DNA of 52,411 nucleotides from Lachnospiraceae bacterium. GTDB taxonomy: Bacteria > Bacillota > Clostridia > Lachnospirales > Lachnospiraceae. Position numbers and translations under genes: made by a program. The DNA lies in NCBI GenBank assembly GCA_017449765.1, contig JAFTFE010000017.1, positions 1-52,411 of the forward strand, in the 5' to 3' direction. Positions 17,216 through 26,467 of this stretch are shown one piece after another (position 1 is the stretch's first letter; every line of letters begins with the position of its first letter). The notes beneath the pieces were generated by a model, which worked only from the letters and a program-made list of their open reading frames with translations, did not search any database and was not told the origin of the DNA.

Positions 17216-18103
17216 ATGGCAATTTTTACAGGCGCAGGTGTCGCAATAGTAACACCGTTTAAGAGTGATTTCAGTGTGGATTATGACAAGTTCAGAGAGA
17301 TTATAGAATATCAGATTGCAAACGGAACAGACTGCATCATAGTATGTGGTACGACAGGTGAGTCGTCAACCCTTACACATGAGGAGCACCTTGAGTGTAT
17401 CAGATTCTGTGCAGAGGTGGTAAATCACAGAATACCGGTTGTAGCCGGCACGGGTTCAAATGCAACCGATACTGCAATCTATCTCTCACAGGAGGCAGAG
17501 AAGTTTGGCGTGGACGGACTTCTTATAGTAACGCCTTATTATAATAAGGCAACACAGAACGGACTTATCAAACATTATACAGCAGTAGCCAACAGTGTTA
17601 AGCTTCCGATAATTATGTACAATGTACCGAGCAGAACAGGCTGCAATATAGCTCCGGAGACTGCAGTATATCTTGCAAAGAATGTTGAAAATATTGTGGC
17701 TATTAAGGAAGCAACAGGTAATATATCACAGGTAGCAAAGCTTATGAGTCTTGCAGACGGATGTCTGGATTTATATTCGGGAAATGATGACCAGGTAGTA
17801 CCTATCCTCTCACTTGGTGGAAAGGGTGTTATCTCAGTTGTATCCAATATTGCACCACAGCAAATGCATGAAATGGTTCAGTCATATCTTGATGGAGATG
17901 TGAAGAAATCATGTGATATGCAGCTTAAGGCTATTGAGCTTTGTAATGCATTGTTCTGTGAGGTAAATCCTATACCGGTCAAGAAAGCTGTTGAACTCAT
18001 GGGACTTTGCGAGGGATACTTAAGAATGCCTCTGTCAGAGATGGAACCACAGAATGTTGAGAGACTCAAGAAAGCCATGAAGGATTACGGTATAGAGTTC
18101 TAA
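17216..18103 (+). CDS. dapA: 4-hydroxy-tetrahydrodipicolinate synthase
   Basis: 295 aa, full length. It condenses pyruvate with aspartate semialdehyde, the first committed step to diaminopimelate and lysine. Motifs: GAGVAIVTPF, CGTTGESSTLTHEEH, catalytic Tyr135 in IIMYNVPSRTG and Schiff-base Lys164 in VAIKEATGN. TTAGGAGG precedes the ATG. It sits beneath a lysine riboswitch and upstream of dapB (33-bp gap), so the pair forms a lysine-repressed operon. Confidence 0.97.
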   Translation: MAIFTGAGVAIVTPFKSDFSVDYDKFREIIEYQIANGTDCIIVCGTTGESSTLTHEEHLECIRFCAEVVNHRIPVVAGTGSNATDTAIYLSQEAEKFGVDGLLIVTPYYNKATQNGLIKHYTAVANSVKLPIIMYNVPSRTGCNIAPETAVYLAKNVENIVAIKEATGNISQVAKLMSLADGCLDLYSGNDDQVVPILSLGGKGVISVVSNIAPQQMHEMVQSYLDGDVKKSCDMQLKAIELCNALFCEVNPIPVKKAVELMGLCEGYLRMPLSEMEPQNVERLKKAMKDYGIEF

Positions 18104-18136
18104 TTAAGACACAGGATTAATATGGGAGGAACAAAA

Positions 18137-18892
18137 ATGACAAAGATAATCATGCATGGCTGCAATGGCAGGATGGGGCAGGTTATAACCGGTCTTTGCA
18201 AGGAAGATGAAAATGTAGAGATAGTAGCAGGTATTGATGTGGTTGATAACAGAGACAATGGTTATCCTGTATTCACTGATATAGATACCTGTGATGTGGA
18301 AGCTGATGTTATAATAGACTTTGCGGCAGCAGTGGCAGTTGATAAACTGCTTGATTATGCAAAGAATAAAAATATTCCGGTTGTTCTTTGTACGACAGGT
18401 CTTAGTCCTAATCAGATAAATAAGGTTGTAGAAACTTCAAAGGATGTTGCTATATTAAAATCGGCTAATATGAGTCTTGGAATAAATACTATAATGAAGC
18501 TTCTTAAGGAGGCTGCTAATGTATTTGCGCCTGCAGGATTCGACATTGAGATAGTTGAAAAGCATCATAACCAGAAGGTGGATGCTCCGTCAGGAACTGC
18601 ACTTGCACTCGCCGATTCCATAAATGAGGCAAGGGCAGGCGAATACGAATATATATATGACCGTTCACAAGTCAGAAAGAAGAGAGATAAAAAGGAGCTT
18701 GGTATCTCGGCAGTAAGAGGCGGAACCATAGTCGGTGAGCATGAGGTAATATTTGCCGGAGTGGATGAGGTTATCGAGATTAAGCATACAGCATATTCAA
18801 AGTCTGTATTTGCCAAGGGCGCAATTGAGGCTGCGAAGTTTCTTGCCGGCAAACCGAGCGGCATGTACGATATGGCTGATGTAATCGGATAA
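18137..18892 (+). CDS. dapB: 4-hydroxy-tetrahydrodipicolinate reductase
   Basis: 251 aa. It reduces the DapA product with NAD(P)H. The N-terminal nucleotide motif is IIMHGCNGRMGQVI, and the catalytic/substrate block is EIVEKHHNQKVDAPSGTALALAD. The start at 18137 is chosen because GGGAGG lies upstream, inside a longer open frame that begins at 18122. Co-transcribed with dapA and the DUF6145 gene. Confidence 0.96.
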   Translation: MTKIIMHGCNGRMGQVITGLCKEDENVEIVAGIDVVDNRDNGYPVFTDIDTCDVEADVIIDFAAAVAVDKLLDYAKNKNIPVVLCTTGLSPNQINKVVETSKDVAILKSANMSLGINTIMKLLKEAANVFAPAGFDIEIVEKHHNQKVDAPSGTALALADSINEARAGEYEYIYDRSQVRKKRDKKELGISAVRGGTIVGEHEVIFAGVDEVIEIKHTAYSKSVFAKGAIEAAKFLAGKPSGMYDMADVIG

Positions 18893-18905
18893 GAAAGAGG
18901 ATAAT

Positions 18906-19220
18906 ATGTATCAGGACGAGATTGTGCTGTGCAGTTCATCGAAGTATGCACAGAAATATTATCTAAATGAAGATTTCAACGGATTGCCACAGGCTGTAAA
19001 AGACGAACTTAAGATAATGTGTGTCTTATTTACAGAGGATATAGGTGGGATTATCACTCTTATGTTCGATAAGGACGGCAATCTGAATATTATAACTGAT
19101 GCTGCAGAAGAAGATTTACTATATGACGATATAGGAAGCGTTTTAAAGGTCAAGCAGCTTCAGGAGGAAAAGAAGGAATTATTTGAACAACTTGAGCAGT
19201 ATTTTGAAGCGTTCTTTTAA
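18906..19220 (+). CDS. DUF6145 family protein
   Basis: 104-aa cytoplasmic protein of unknown function. The pattern LNEDFNGLPQAVKDELKIMCVLFTEDIGGIITLMFDKDGNL matches DUF6145, a family I know from Lachnospiraceae genomes. It ends in a Lys/Glu/Gln-rich helix. It lies 13 bp after dapB and 45 bp before coaX and is probably in the same transcript. Confidence 0.8.
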   Translation: MYQDEIVLCSSSKYAQKYYLNEDFNGLPQAVKDELKIMCVLFTEDIGGIITLMFDKDGNLNIITDAAEEDLLYDDIGSVLKVKQLQEEKKELFEQLEQYFEAFF

Positions 19221-19265
19221 TCATTCCGATAATTGACATTTTTGATGAATACAAAAGGAGAAAAT

Positions 19266-20030
19266 ATGTTATTCGCAATTGATGTGGGAAATACAAATAT
19301 TACGGTTGGTTTGTTTGATGATAAGGATTTGAAGTACACATTTCGTATGACGACAGGGATAGCAAGAACTTCTGATGAATACGGAATGTTCTTCTGCGAC
19401 TGGTTAAGTGTAAGAGGTATGAAAGCAGATGATATAGATGCAGTCATCATATCATCGGTTGTTCCTAATGTTATGCATTCATTAACAAGTGGAATTATAA
19501 AGTATTTACACGTAAATCCAATCATTGTTGCACCGGGTATAAAGACAGGAATTAATATCACAATTCCTAATCCGAGGGCACTTGGCTCAGACAGACTTGT
19601 AGATGCGGTGGCGGCTTATGATTTGTATGGCGGACCTGTCATCGTGGTTGACTTCGGTACGGCGACGACATATGATTTGGTACTTGAGGGTGGCAATTTT
19701 AATTCGGGAGTAACCTCACCGGGTATCAGACTTGGTGCGAGTGCGCTTTGGCAGGGTACAGCGAAGCTTCCTGAGATAGAGATAACAAAGCCTGATACCA
19801 TATTGGCAAGAGATACCGTAACAAGTATGCAGGCGGGTGTATTCTTCGGATATCTTGGAAGTACGGAGTATATAATAAAGAGAATGAAGGAAGAGTCAGG
19901 AGTAAAGGATATCAAGGTAGTAGCGACAGGTGGACTCGGTAAGCTTATATCTGATAATACCAAGTCGATAGATATATATGATGCGAACCTTACTCTTAAA
20001 GGACTTAAGCTTATCTATGATAAACAATAA
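19266..20030 (+). CDS. coaX: Type III pantothenate kinase
   Basis: 254 aa. It phosphorylates pantothenate in the first step of coenzyme A synthesis. ASKHA-fold motifs: [13 protein letters not shown] (phosphate 1, Asp6), [25 protein letters not shown] (phosphate 2) and [13 protein letters not shown] at 19266 follows AAAGGAG; a longer frame to 19233 has no site. It likely continues the dap operon or has its own weak promoter. Confidence 0.96.
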   Translation: MLFAIDVGNTNITVGLFDDKDLKYTFRMTTGIARTSDEYGMFFCDWLSVRGMKADDIDAVIISSVVPNVMHSLTSGIIKYLHVNPIIVAPGIKTGINITIPNPRALGSDRLVDAVAAYDLYGGPVIVVDFGTATTYDLVLEGGNFNSGVTSPGIRLGASALWQGTAKLPEIEITKPDTILARDTVTSMQAGVFFGYLGSTEYIIKRMKEESGVKDIKVVATGGLGKLISDNTKSIDIYDANLTLKGLKLIYDKQ

Positions 20031-20106
20031 ATTATAGTGATATTTATTAAGAAGTAATCTGTCATTATTAGTTTATTACGATAGTTAAAGATTAGAGAGA
20101 TTATTT

Positions 20107-21063
20107 ATGATTGATTTTACAGACAAAATAATATTGGCACCAATGGCAGGTGTATGTGACCTGCCATTTCGTTTGCTCTGCAAAGAGCAGGGATGTGACA
20201 TCGTCTATACTGAGATGATAAGTGCCAAAGGTATGTATTATAATAATAAAAACACTGAGCCGCTTCTCATGACGGATGATAGGGAAAGACCGGTCGGAGT
20301 TCAGATATTTGGCAGTGAACCGCGTCTTATGGCGGAACAGGCTAAAAGAATCGAGGACAAAGGATTCGCATTTATTGATGTAAATATGGGCTGCCCTGTA
20401 CCGAAGATTGTTAATAACGGCGAGGGCTCGGCACTTATGAAAAGTCCTGAGCTTATCGGCGAGATTGTAAATGAGCTTGTAAACCTTTGCACGCTTCCGA
20501 TAACAATTAAAATCAGAGCCGGATTCAGCGAGGACAGTATAAATGCACTTGAGGTGGCGAAGATTGCAGAGAAAGCAGGAGTTTCGGCGATAGCTGTTCA
20601 CGGAAGAACAAGGGAGCAGTATTACAGGGGTAAAGCAGACTGGAGCATAATAAAAGAAGTAAAGGATGCAGTAAGTGTACCTGTTATCGGTAATGGAGAT
20701 ATAGCCTCAGGTGAGGATGTTGTAAGGATAAAAGAAGAAACCGGCTGTGACAGTGTTATGATAGGAAGGGCGGCTAAGGGTAATCCCTGGATATTTAACG
20801 AGATAAAGACATATCTTGCTTCGAGAGAAATCAGGAAAAGACCATCTGTAGATGAAATCTGTGATATGATGCTAAGGCATGCGAGACTTATGATAGAGTA
20901 TAAGGGCGAATTCACCGGCATACACGAGATGAGAAAGCATGTCGCCTGGTACACGCAGGGGATGAAGGACTCTGCCAAGCTTCGAGCAAGGATTAATACG
21001 GTTGAAACTTACGATGAGCTTGAGAATATGATAACAGTACTAAAAAAAGAAAATGAAAATTAA
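20107..21063 (+). CDS. dusB: tRNA-dihydrouridine synthase (DusB-like)
   Basis: 318 aa. An FMN-dependent enzyme that reduces uridines in tRNA. The TIM barrel carries LAPMAGVCDLPFRLLCKEQG, the catalytic Cys in NMGCPVPKIVNNGEGSALM, KIRAGF, HGRTREQYYRGKADW and GNGDI, and the FMN-phosphate loop is IGRAAKGNPWIF. A C-terminal helical domain (EIRKRPSVDE...MRKHVAWYTQG) gives tRNA binding. Ends at a bidirectional hairpin facing a minus-strand gene. Confidence 0.94.
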   Translation: MIDFTDKIILAPMAGVCDLPFRLLCKEQGCDIVYTEMISAKGMYYNNKNTEPLLMTDDRERPVGVQIFGSEPRLMAEQAKRIEDKGFAFIDVNMGCPVPKIVNNGEGSALMKSPELIGEIVNELVNLCTLPITIKIRAGFSEDSINALEVAKIAEKAGVSAIAVHGRTREQYYRGKADWSIIKEVKDAVSVPVIGNGDIASGEDVVRIKEETGCDSVMIGRAAKGNPWIFNEIKTYLASREIRKRPSVDEICDMMLRHARLMIEYKGEFTGIHEMRKHVAWYTQGMKDSAKLRARINTVETYDELENMITVLKKENEN

Positions 21064-21097
21064 AATTACAGGTTAATTCCTGTTGAATTAGAAAATA

Positions 21098-21165
21098 TAT
21101 CACACGTTATTATGCTTTTATCACGCAAGAGAATTTGCTCACGTGATTGCTTATAGCGTGTGATA
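21098..21165. terminator. Bidirectional terminator hairpin between convergent genes
   Basis: TATCACACG (21098-21106) pairs with CGTGTGATA (21157-21165), with an inner ATCACG / CGTGAT pairing. It separates dusB from the convergent AP2 gene. Confidence 0.65.
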
Positions 21166-21175
21166 ATTATTTATC

Positions 21176-21967
21176 TTATGCTTTTATCTCAAATATTTTA
21201 TCTGATATTACTACAGCGTTGTATTTCTTTTTATATTCTTCACTTTTTAAAGATATAATATAATTCTTGGTATAGTTTTTTTGTATGCCGTTGTTGTGGA
21301 GAGTATCAACAGCCTTATTATATGCTATTGCAGCTTCTTCTTCTGTGTTATATCTGCCAATTATGTGATTCCCTATTTTGTGTATGACGGCTGTGTATAC
21401 TGACTTGCCGTTTTTTTCTTCAACTAAGACACCGGTGTAGTTATTTATTATTCTTATGTTGGAATATCTGAAATCATATTTGTCACCATTTATCATATCG
21501 TAATCGCGTCCATAGACTGCAAATGGTTTGATGCCGTATCTGGCAAGGATTTTGTATTGGCTTCCATAGTCACTTACAAATAAATAACCGCCCTTTTGCT
21601 GGATTTTATGTGATGCGTAGAAGAATAAGTCATCGCGGTCAAATTTTAATATTTGCTCTTTAGATAAATAATATTCAAAATAATTCCGATATATATATAT
21701 GGGGGTAGAAAAATATATATTGTTATCGCGGAAGTTTAGTATGATGATGAATTTGTCATATGGAAGCTTCATATTATCATTATAGCTGTCGATATTTATA
21801 TCAGAGCTTTCAATTAATGATTTTGCTTCGCTGTATGCCTGGTTGGCATCTGCTTCAAGGTCAAAGCTTCCAAGACTTATGTGCTTTTTCTTATATGTAA
21901 GGGAAGCGCGGTAATATACCTTGCCGTTCTTCTTTTTGGTCGTATAGACACCGGTTTTTGTGGACAT
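21176..21967 (-). CDS. AP2-domain protein with a degenerate HNH-like core
   Basis: 263 aa. Residues about 5-50 (GVYTTKKKNGKVYYRASLTYKKKHISLGSF...AYSEAKSLI) and about 203-255 (GVLVEEKNGKSVYTAVI...GRYNTEEEAAIAYNKAVDTL) read as two AP2-type DNA-binding domains. Between them DYDMINGDKYDFRYSNIRIIN resembles the HNH core (HxNGxxxDNRxxNL), but the first His is Asp/Met and the DNR is DFR, so nuclease activity is doubtful. GGAGAAC precedes the ATG. Codons are AT-rich. Such proteins usually derive from HNH homing endonucleases; this copy may be a DNA-binding derivative. Confidence 0.6.
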   Translation of the reverse strand: MSTKTGVYTTKKKNGKVYYRASLTYKKKHISLGSFDLEADANQAYSEAKSLIESSDINIDSYNDNMKLPYDKFIIILNFRDNNIYFSTPIYIYRNYFEYYLSKEQILKFDRDDLFFYASHKIQQKGGYLFVSDYGSQYKILARYGIKPFAVYGRDYDMINGDKYDFRYSNIRIINNYTGVLVEEKNGKSVYTAVIHKIGNHIIGRYNTEEEAAIAYNKAVDTLHNNGIQKNYTKNYIISLKSEEYKKKYNAVVISDKIFEIKA

Positions 21968-22079
21968 GTTTTTGTTCTCCTTAAAGTGGATTTAATGTAA
22001 TTGTAATATATAAATTGTGATTAATCAACAAAATAATGATGTGATTTTGTTGAATGTTAATAAATTGAAATAAAAACGC

Positions 22080-22108
22080 TTGACCGTTAGGAATTGTTGT
22101 TTTATAAT
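22080..22108 (+). promoter_or_regulatory. Promoter of the 3D-domain gene
   Basis: TTGACC (22080-22085), 17 nt, TATAAT (22103-22108). Start near 22115, about 60 nt before the ATG. Confidence 0.8.
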
Positions 22109-22177
22109 CAGTGTACGTGTGAGATGTAACTTTTTTGTAACAATTTTGAGAAAGAAAATTCACACAGAGGTGAGACT

Positions 22178-22981
22178 ATGAAAAATAACTTTGGTGAAAC
22201 AAAAGAAAAGATAATGAGCGTTACCAAAGAATATGCCGGTAAGTATTACAGGATTGCAGGTGCCGTAATAGTTGTGGCACTGCTTTGTATTGTGTCTGCT
22301 GTTACCTTAGAATCAAGGATAAATAAATCCCATCAATCAGTGGGTATAGTATTATCCTTATCAGATGTATCAAGCGGAAAAGCAGCATTTGCCGGTAATA
22401 CATTTTCAGAGAAGGGTATCACTTATGTTGAAATGCAGTATGCTGCATACGAGACAGAAGAGTTAGCACAGCTTGAAAAAACCGAGAAGCAAGTTGACGA
22501 TATACTTGCAGCAAGAAGTCAGGACAAGAAGGATCAGGCAGCTTTGGCTGAGCTTACTGCTGAGCATTATTCTGCAGCAGATTATAATACCTATGATCCT
22601 ACTGAAGTACAGACTGTTGCGGCGGTTTCAACTTATACGCCGATTACTGAGATTACTTATGCGGATGCAAATGGAAGTTATTCATATCTTGGAGAGTTCA
22701 CTCTTACAGGTTATTGCCCATGTGCGATATGTTGCGGTAAGTGGAGTAACCCAAGCAATCCTATTACATCAAGCGGAGTAACCGCTGTTGCAGGAAGGAC
22801 GATTGCAGCAGATACTTCAAGATATCCGTTTGGAACTAAGCTTATGATTAATGGTCAGATATATACTGTTGAGGATGTTGGTGGAGCCATCAAAGGTAAC
22901 CACATTGATATATTCTTTAATACACATGAAGAGGCGCTTGCATTTGGAAAGCAATACAGTTCAGTGTATTTTGTACAGTAG
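22178..22981 (+). CDS. 3D-domain (RlpA-like) membrane-anchored cell-wall protein
   Basis: 267 aa. A single N-terminal membrane helix (about 27-47) leaves the rest outside. The middle is Ala/Glu-rich helix. The C-terminus (about 168-267) is a 3D domain: GEFTLTGYCPCAICCGKW, AADTSRYPFGTKL and VEDVGGAIKGNHIDIFF, holding the three conserved Asp residues. 3D domains occur in peptidoglycan lytic enzymes (MltA fold, YocH, Rpf-like) and spore proteins. Two or three Cys in CPCAICC may give a disulfide or metal site. Its own strong promoter lies directly upstream. Confidence 0.85.
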   Translation: MKNNFGETKEKIMSVTKEYAGKYYRIAGAVIVVALLCIVSAVTLESRINKSHQSVGIVLSLSDVSSGKAAFAGNTFSEKGITYVEMQYAAYETEELAQLEKTEKQVDDILAARSQDKKDQAALAELTAEHYSAADYNTYDPTEVQTVAAVSTYTPITEITYADANGSYSYLGEFTLTGYCPCAICCGKWSNPSNPITSSGVTAVAGRTIAADTSRYPFGTKLMINGQIYTVEDVGGAIKGNHIDIFFNTHEEALAFGKQYSSVYFVQ

Positions 22982-23070
22982 AATAATTAATTTATGAGAT
23001 TAAAGGGAAGATGAACGTATATTGAATTATGTTTCATCTTTCTTTTAAATTATATACAAGGAGAATTGTT

Positions 23071-24558
23071 ATGGAAGTTATATATAGAAGTACCAGAAAT
23101 GCAGAAGAGACAGCCACAGCATCTATGGCTATATTAAAAGGACTTGCAGATGAAGGCGGCTTATTCGTGCCTGATAAAATACCGGTATTTGATGTATCAC
23201 TTGATGAACTCGCCAAAATGGATTACCGCGAAGTTGCTTACAATGTAATGAAGCTTATGCTTACGGATTTTACAGAGGAAGAATTAAGACATTGTATCAA
23301 TAGTGCTTATGATGATAAATTCGATACTAAGGAGATAGCACCGCTTGTGAATAAGGCAGGAGCTTATTATCTTGAACTTTTTCATGGTTCTACGATAGCA
23401 TTTAAGGATATGGCACTTTCCATACTTCCTTATCTTCTTACCACATCAGCAAAGAAAAATGATGTGCATAATGAGATTGTTATTCTTACTGCAACTTCAG
23501 GTGATACGGGCAAGGCTGCACTTGCAGGCTTTGCAGATGTACCGGGTACAAGAATAATAGTGTTTTATCCAAAGAATGGTGTAAGCCCTATTCAGGAGAA
23601 GCAGATGGTTACACAAAAGGGAGACAATACATTTGTAGTCGGTATAAAGGGTAATTTTGATGATGCACAGACAGGCGTTAAGAATATGTTTTCTGATGTG
23701 GAGCTTAACAGATATCTTAATGAAAAGGGATATCAGTTCTCGTCAGCGAATTCAATTAACATAGGTAGACTTGTGCCACAGATGGTTTACTACGTATATG
23801 CTTATACAAGACTTGTGGCAGAAGGAAAAATCAAGTCCGGCGATAAAATTAATGTGGTAGTTCCTACAGGAAATTTTGGAAATATTCTTGCAGCTTATTA
23901 TGCAAAGCAGATGGGACTTCCGATTAATAAATTCATATGTGCATCAAATGAAAACAAGGTATTATATGATTTCTTTACGACGGGTACATATAATCGTAAC
24001 AGAGAATTCATACTGACGTCTTCACCTTCAATGGACATACTTATTTCAAGTAATCTTGAGAGACTTATATATAAGATTGCAGGCGATAACGCAGTTAAGA
24101 ATAAGGAGCTTATGCTTGCACTCACCGGTAAGGGAGAATACACTATAACTGATGAAATGAAGAAAGAACTTTCGGACTTCTATGGCAACTATGCTTCAGA
24201 GGAAGAGACATCAGCAACAATCAAGAAGGTATATGAGAGTGATAACTATATAATGGATACTCATACGGCGGTTGCTTCTGCAGTATATGATAAATATATT
24301 GCTGAAACAGGGGATAAAACTCCTACAGTAATAGCTTCTACTGCGAGTCCGTATAAGTTTACAAGAAGTGTTATGAATGCGATTGACAGTGAGTATGATA
24401 AGAAGACAGACTTTGAATTGGTTGATGAGCTTAACCGCCTCTCAGGCGTAAAGATTCCGCAGGCTATCGAAGATATAAGGACAGCACCTGTCCGCCATAA
24501 TACAGTATGTGAAAAGACAGAAATGCTTGACGAAGTTAAGAAATTTCTTGGAATATAA
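23071..24558 (+). CDS. thrC: Threonine synthase
   Basis: 495 aa. It converts O-phosphohomoserine to threonine with PLP. The PLP lysine is Lys112 in HGSTIAFKDMALS; other motifs are LTATSGDTGKAAL, PTGNFGNILAAYYAKQMG and ASTASPYKF. Length fits the long thrC class. ATG at 23071 follows AAGGAG; a longer frame to 23029 has no such site. It is probably monocistronic; a terminator follows. Confidence 0.96.
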   Translation: MEVIYRSTRNAEETATASMAILKGLADEGGLFVPDKIPVFDVSLDELAKMDYREVAYNVMKLMLTDFTEEELRHCINSAYDDKFDTKEIAPLVNKAGAYYLELFHGSTIAFKDMALSILPYLLTTSAKKNDVHNEIVILTATSGDTGKAALAGFADVPGTRIIVFYPKNGVSPIQEKQMVTQKGDNTFVVGIKGNFDDAQTGVKNMFSDVELNRYLNEKGYQFSSANSINIGRLVPQMVYYVYAYTRLVAEGKIKSGDKINVVVPTGNFGNILAAYYAKQMGLPINKFICASNENKVLYDFFTTGTYNRNREFILTSSPSMDILISSNLERLIYKIAGDNAVKNKELMLALTGKGEYTITDEMKKELSDFYGNYASEEETSATIKKVYESDNYIMDTHTAVASAVYDKYIAETGDKTPTVIASTASPYKFTRSVMNAIDSEYDKKTDFELVDELNRLSGVKIPQAIEDIRTAPVRHNTVCEKTEMLDEVKKFLGI

Positions 24559-24585
24559 CAAAATAAGACAGTTCATTTGTACCAT

Positions 24586-24693
24586 CCTGTCTATAAACAA
24601 AACCAGGACTAAAATATGATTTTATGAAATCCAAACAAAAACCATAGATGCCCTGTGATATCTATGGTTTTATTTTGCTTTATCATAGACAGG
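24586..24693 (+). promoter_or_regulatory. Possible structured leader of the queuosine operon
   Basis: CCTGTCTAT (24586-24594) pairs perfectly with ATAGACAGG (24685-24693), just before the queD ribosome binding site, enclosing the terminator hairpin. The same segment can instead pair with upstream AGACAG. No known preQ1 class (I, II) consensus was found. Tentative. Confidence 0.3.
24637..24676 (+). terminator. Terminator between thrC and queD
   Basis: AAAACCATAGAT / ATCTATGGTTTT perfect 12-bp stem followed by ATTTTGC. It lies inside a wider foldable region (24566-24693). Confidence 0.8.
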
Positions 24694-24711
24694 TTTAATA
24701 AGGAGGACAAT

Positions 24712-25134
24712 ATGTACACTTTAAAAACAGTTGCCGGCTTTGACAGTGCGCATTTTCTAAAGGATTATGACGGGAAGTGCTCTAATATACATGGACATCA
24801 TTGGAGTGTCGAGGTGATTGTCGGAAACGATGAATTAAATAAAGATAATCAGACGAGAGGAATGGTCGTTGATTTTGCGGAATTAAAGAAGGACTTGCGT
24901 GAACTTACGGAAGAACTTGACCATAGTCTTATAATAGAGAGAGGAAGTCTTAGAGAAAAAACTTTAGAGGCTTTGAAAGAGGAAAATTTCAGGATAATTG
25001 AGCTTGACATGAGACCGACGGCTGAAAATTTCGCAAAGTATTTTTTTGATAAAATGAAGAAAAAAGATTATCAGGTTATAGAAGCAACAGTTTATGAGAC
25101 AAAGAATAACTGTGCGTGTTACAGAGAAGATTAA
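24712..25134 (+). CDS. queD: 6-carboxy-5,6,7,8-tetrahydropterin synthase
   Basis: 140 aa. Converts dihydroneopterin triphosphate to CPH4 in queuosine synthesis. Zinc His residues are His14, His28 and His30 (IHGHHW), and the nucleophile is Cys23 in GKCSNIHG. ATG follows AAGGAGG. It is the first gene of queD-queE-folE-queC. The last residues NNCACYRED are unusually Cys-rich. Confidence 0.95.
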   Translation: MYTLKTVAGFDSAHFLKDYDGKCSNIHGHHWSVEVIVGNDELNKDNQTRGMVVDFAELKKDLRELTEELDHSLIIERGSLREKTLEALKEENFRIIELDMRPTAENFAKYFFDKMKKKDYQVIEATVYETKNNCACYRED

Positions 25135-25206
25135 AAAAGTAATAATTATTGAAAATAGAATCGGTTAATATCATAAGATTTATATAAGTTGGATTCAGGG
25201 AATAAA

Positions 25207-25875
25207 ATGGGAAGATATAAGGTTGTTGAAAAATTCGTCAGTATCAATGGTGAAGCAAGACGTGCAGGTGAGCTTGCCTGTTTCATAAGATTTGCGGGAT
25301 GTAATCTAAATTGTACATACTGCGATACAAGGTGGGCAAATGAGAAAAAGGCTTCATATGAGATACTAAGTGAGGAAGAAATATACGAATATATAAAAAG
25401 TTCAAGCGTAAAAAACGTAACACTTACGGGCGGAGAACCATTGCTTCAGGAAAACATTAAAAGGCTTATCACTATGTTGTCTAAGGATAAGGGGTTAAAT
25501 GTTGAGATAGAAACAAATGGTTCGGTTGACCTCTCAGACTTCATAAACGTAGGAGAAAATGTTACATTTACAGTTGATTACAAGCTTCCGGCGAGTGGCA
25601 TGGAAGACAAGATGCATCTTAGTAATTATGAACTACTAAGAGATACAGACACAGTTAAATTTGTTGTGTCTGATGAAAATGATTTGAATAAAGCAAATGA
25701 GATAATAAGGAAATATAATCTGGACAAAAGGTTACAGGTATATCTTGGGGCTTCGTTCGGAAAGATAAAAAATGAGGATATAGTAAAATATATGATTGAT
25801 CATAAAATGAATTCAGTAAGAATTCAGCTTCAGATGCATAAGTATATCTGGAATCCGGAAAAGAAGGGAGTATGA
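25207..25875 (+). CDS. queE: 7-carboxy-7-deazaguanine synthase
   Basis: 222-aa radical SAM enzyme that rearranges CPH4 to CDG. The [4Fe-4S] motif CNLNCTYC (Cys-x3-Cys-x2-Cys) is intact, preceded by [20 protein letters not shown] and followed by LTGGEPLLQ and [11 protein letters not shown]. The start at 25207 is chosen on the AGGGAA just upstream; an in-frame TTG at 25189 lacks a good site. The stop lies 2 nt before the folE start. Confidence 0.95.
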   Translation: MGRYKVVEKFVSINGEARRAGELACFIRFAGCNLNCTYCDTRWANEKKASYEILSEEEIYEYIKSSSVKNVTLTGGEPLLQENIKRLITMLSKDKGLNVEIETNGSVDLSDFINVGENVTFTVDYKLPASGMEDKMHLSNYELLRDTDTVKFVVSDENDLNKANEIIRKYNLDKRLQVYLGASFGKIKNEDIVKYMIDHKMNSVRIQLQMHKYIWNPEKKGV

Positions 25876-25877
25876 TT

Positions 25878-26456
25878 ATGGCAATAGATAAGGATGCAAT
25901 AAGAGAACATATAAGGGGAATAATTGTTGCACTTGGAGATGATCCTGAACGTGAGGGCTTAAAGGATACTCCTGACAGAGTGGCAAGAATGTATGAAGAA
26001 GTATTTGATGGAATGAATTATACAAATGATGAGATAGCAGAAATGTTTAGCAAATCATTTGAGAAGCCGGCAAGCGATACACAGGATATGGTCTTCGTAA
26101 AAGATATAGAGGTATTCAGTTACTGTGAACATCATCTTGCCCTTATGTATGATATGAAAGTGTCTGTGGCATATATTCCGAAAGACAGAGTGCTTGGACT
26201 TAGTAAGATAGCAAGGATAGCAGATATGGTGGCAAAGAGGTTGCAACTTCAGGAAAGAATAGGAACAGATATATCCTATATTATGAAAAAGGTAACCGGT
26301 TCAGAGGATGTAGCAGTAATAATAGAGGGCTGCCACAGCTGCATGACCGCAAGAGGAATCAAAAATCGCAGTTCCAAAACAATAACAACCACATTTTCCG
26401 GACAATTCCTTACAGATGCCGCACTACAAAACCGATTAATGTTACTACTTAAATAG
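25878..26456 (+). CDS. folE: GTP cyclohydrolase I
   Basis: 192 aa. Makes dihydroneopterin triphosphate, the precursor that QueD uses, so its place inside the que operon makes sense. Zinc ligands Cys83/His86 (YCEHHLAL) and Cys155 (GCHSCM) are present, together with [21 protein letters not shown]. The ATG at 25878 is chosen over 25872 because AAGGGAG is then 7 nt away. Confidence 0.96.
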   Translation: MAIDKDAIREHIRGIIVALGDDPEREGLKDTPDRVARMYEEVFDGMNYTNDEIAEMFSKSFEKPASDTQDMVFVKDIEVFSYCEHHLALMYDMKVSVAYIPKDRVLGLSKIARIADMVAKRLQLQERIGTDISYIMKKVTGSEDVAVIIEGCHSCMTARGIKNRSSKTITTTFSGQFLTDAALQNRLMLLLK

Positions 26457-26467
26457 GAGAAACCAGA

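Noticed and set aside
24559-24711. preQ1 riboswitch upstream of queD
   Set aside because: No class I or II consensus (for example the A-rich tail) could be found; reported only as unknown leader.
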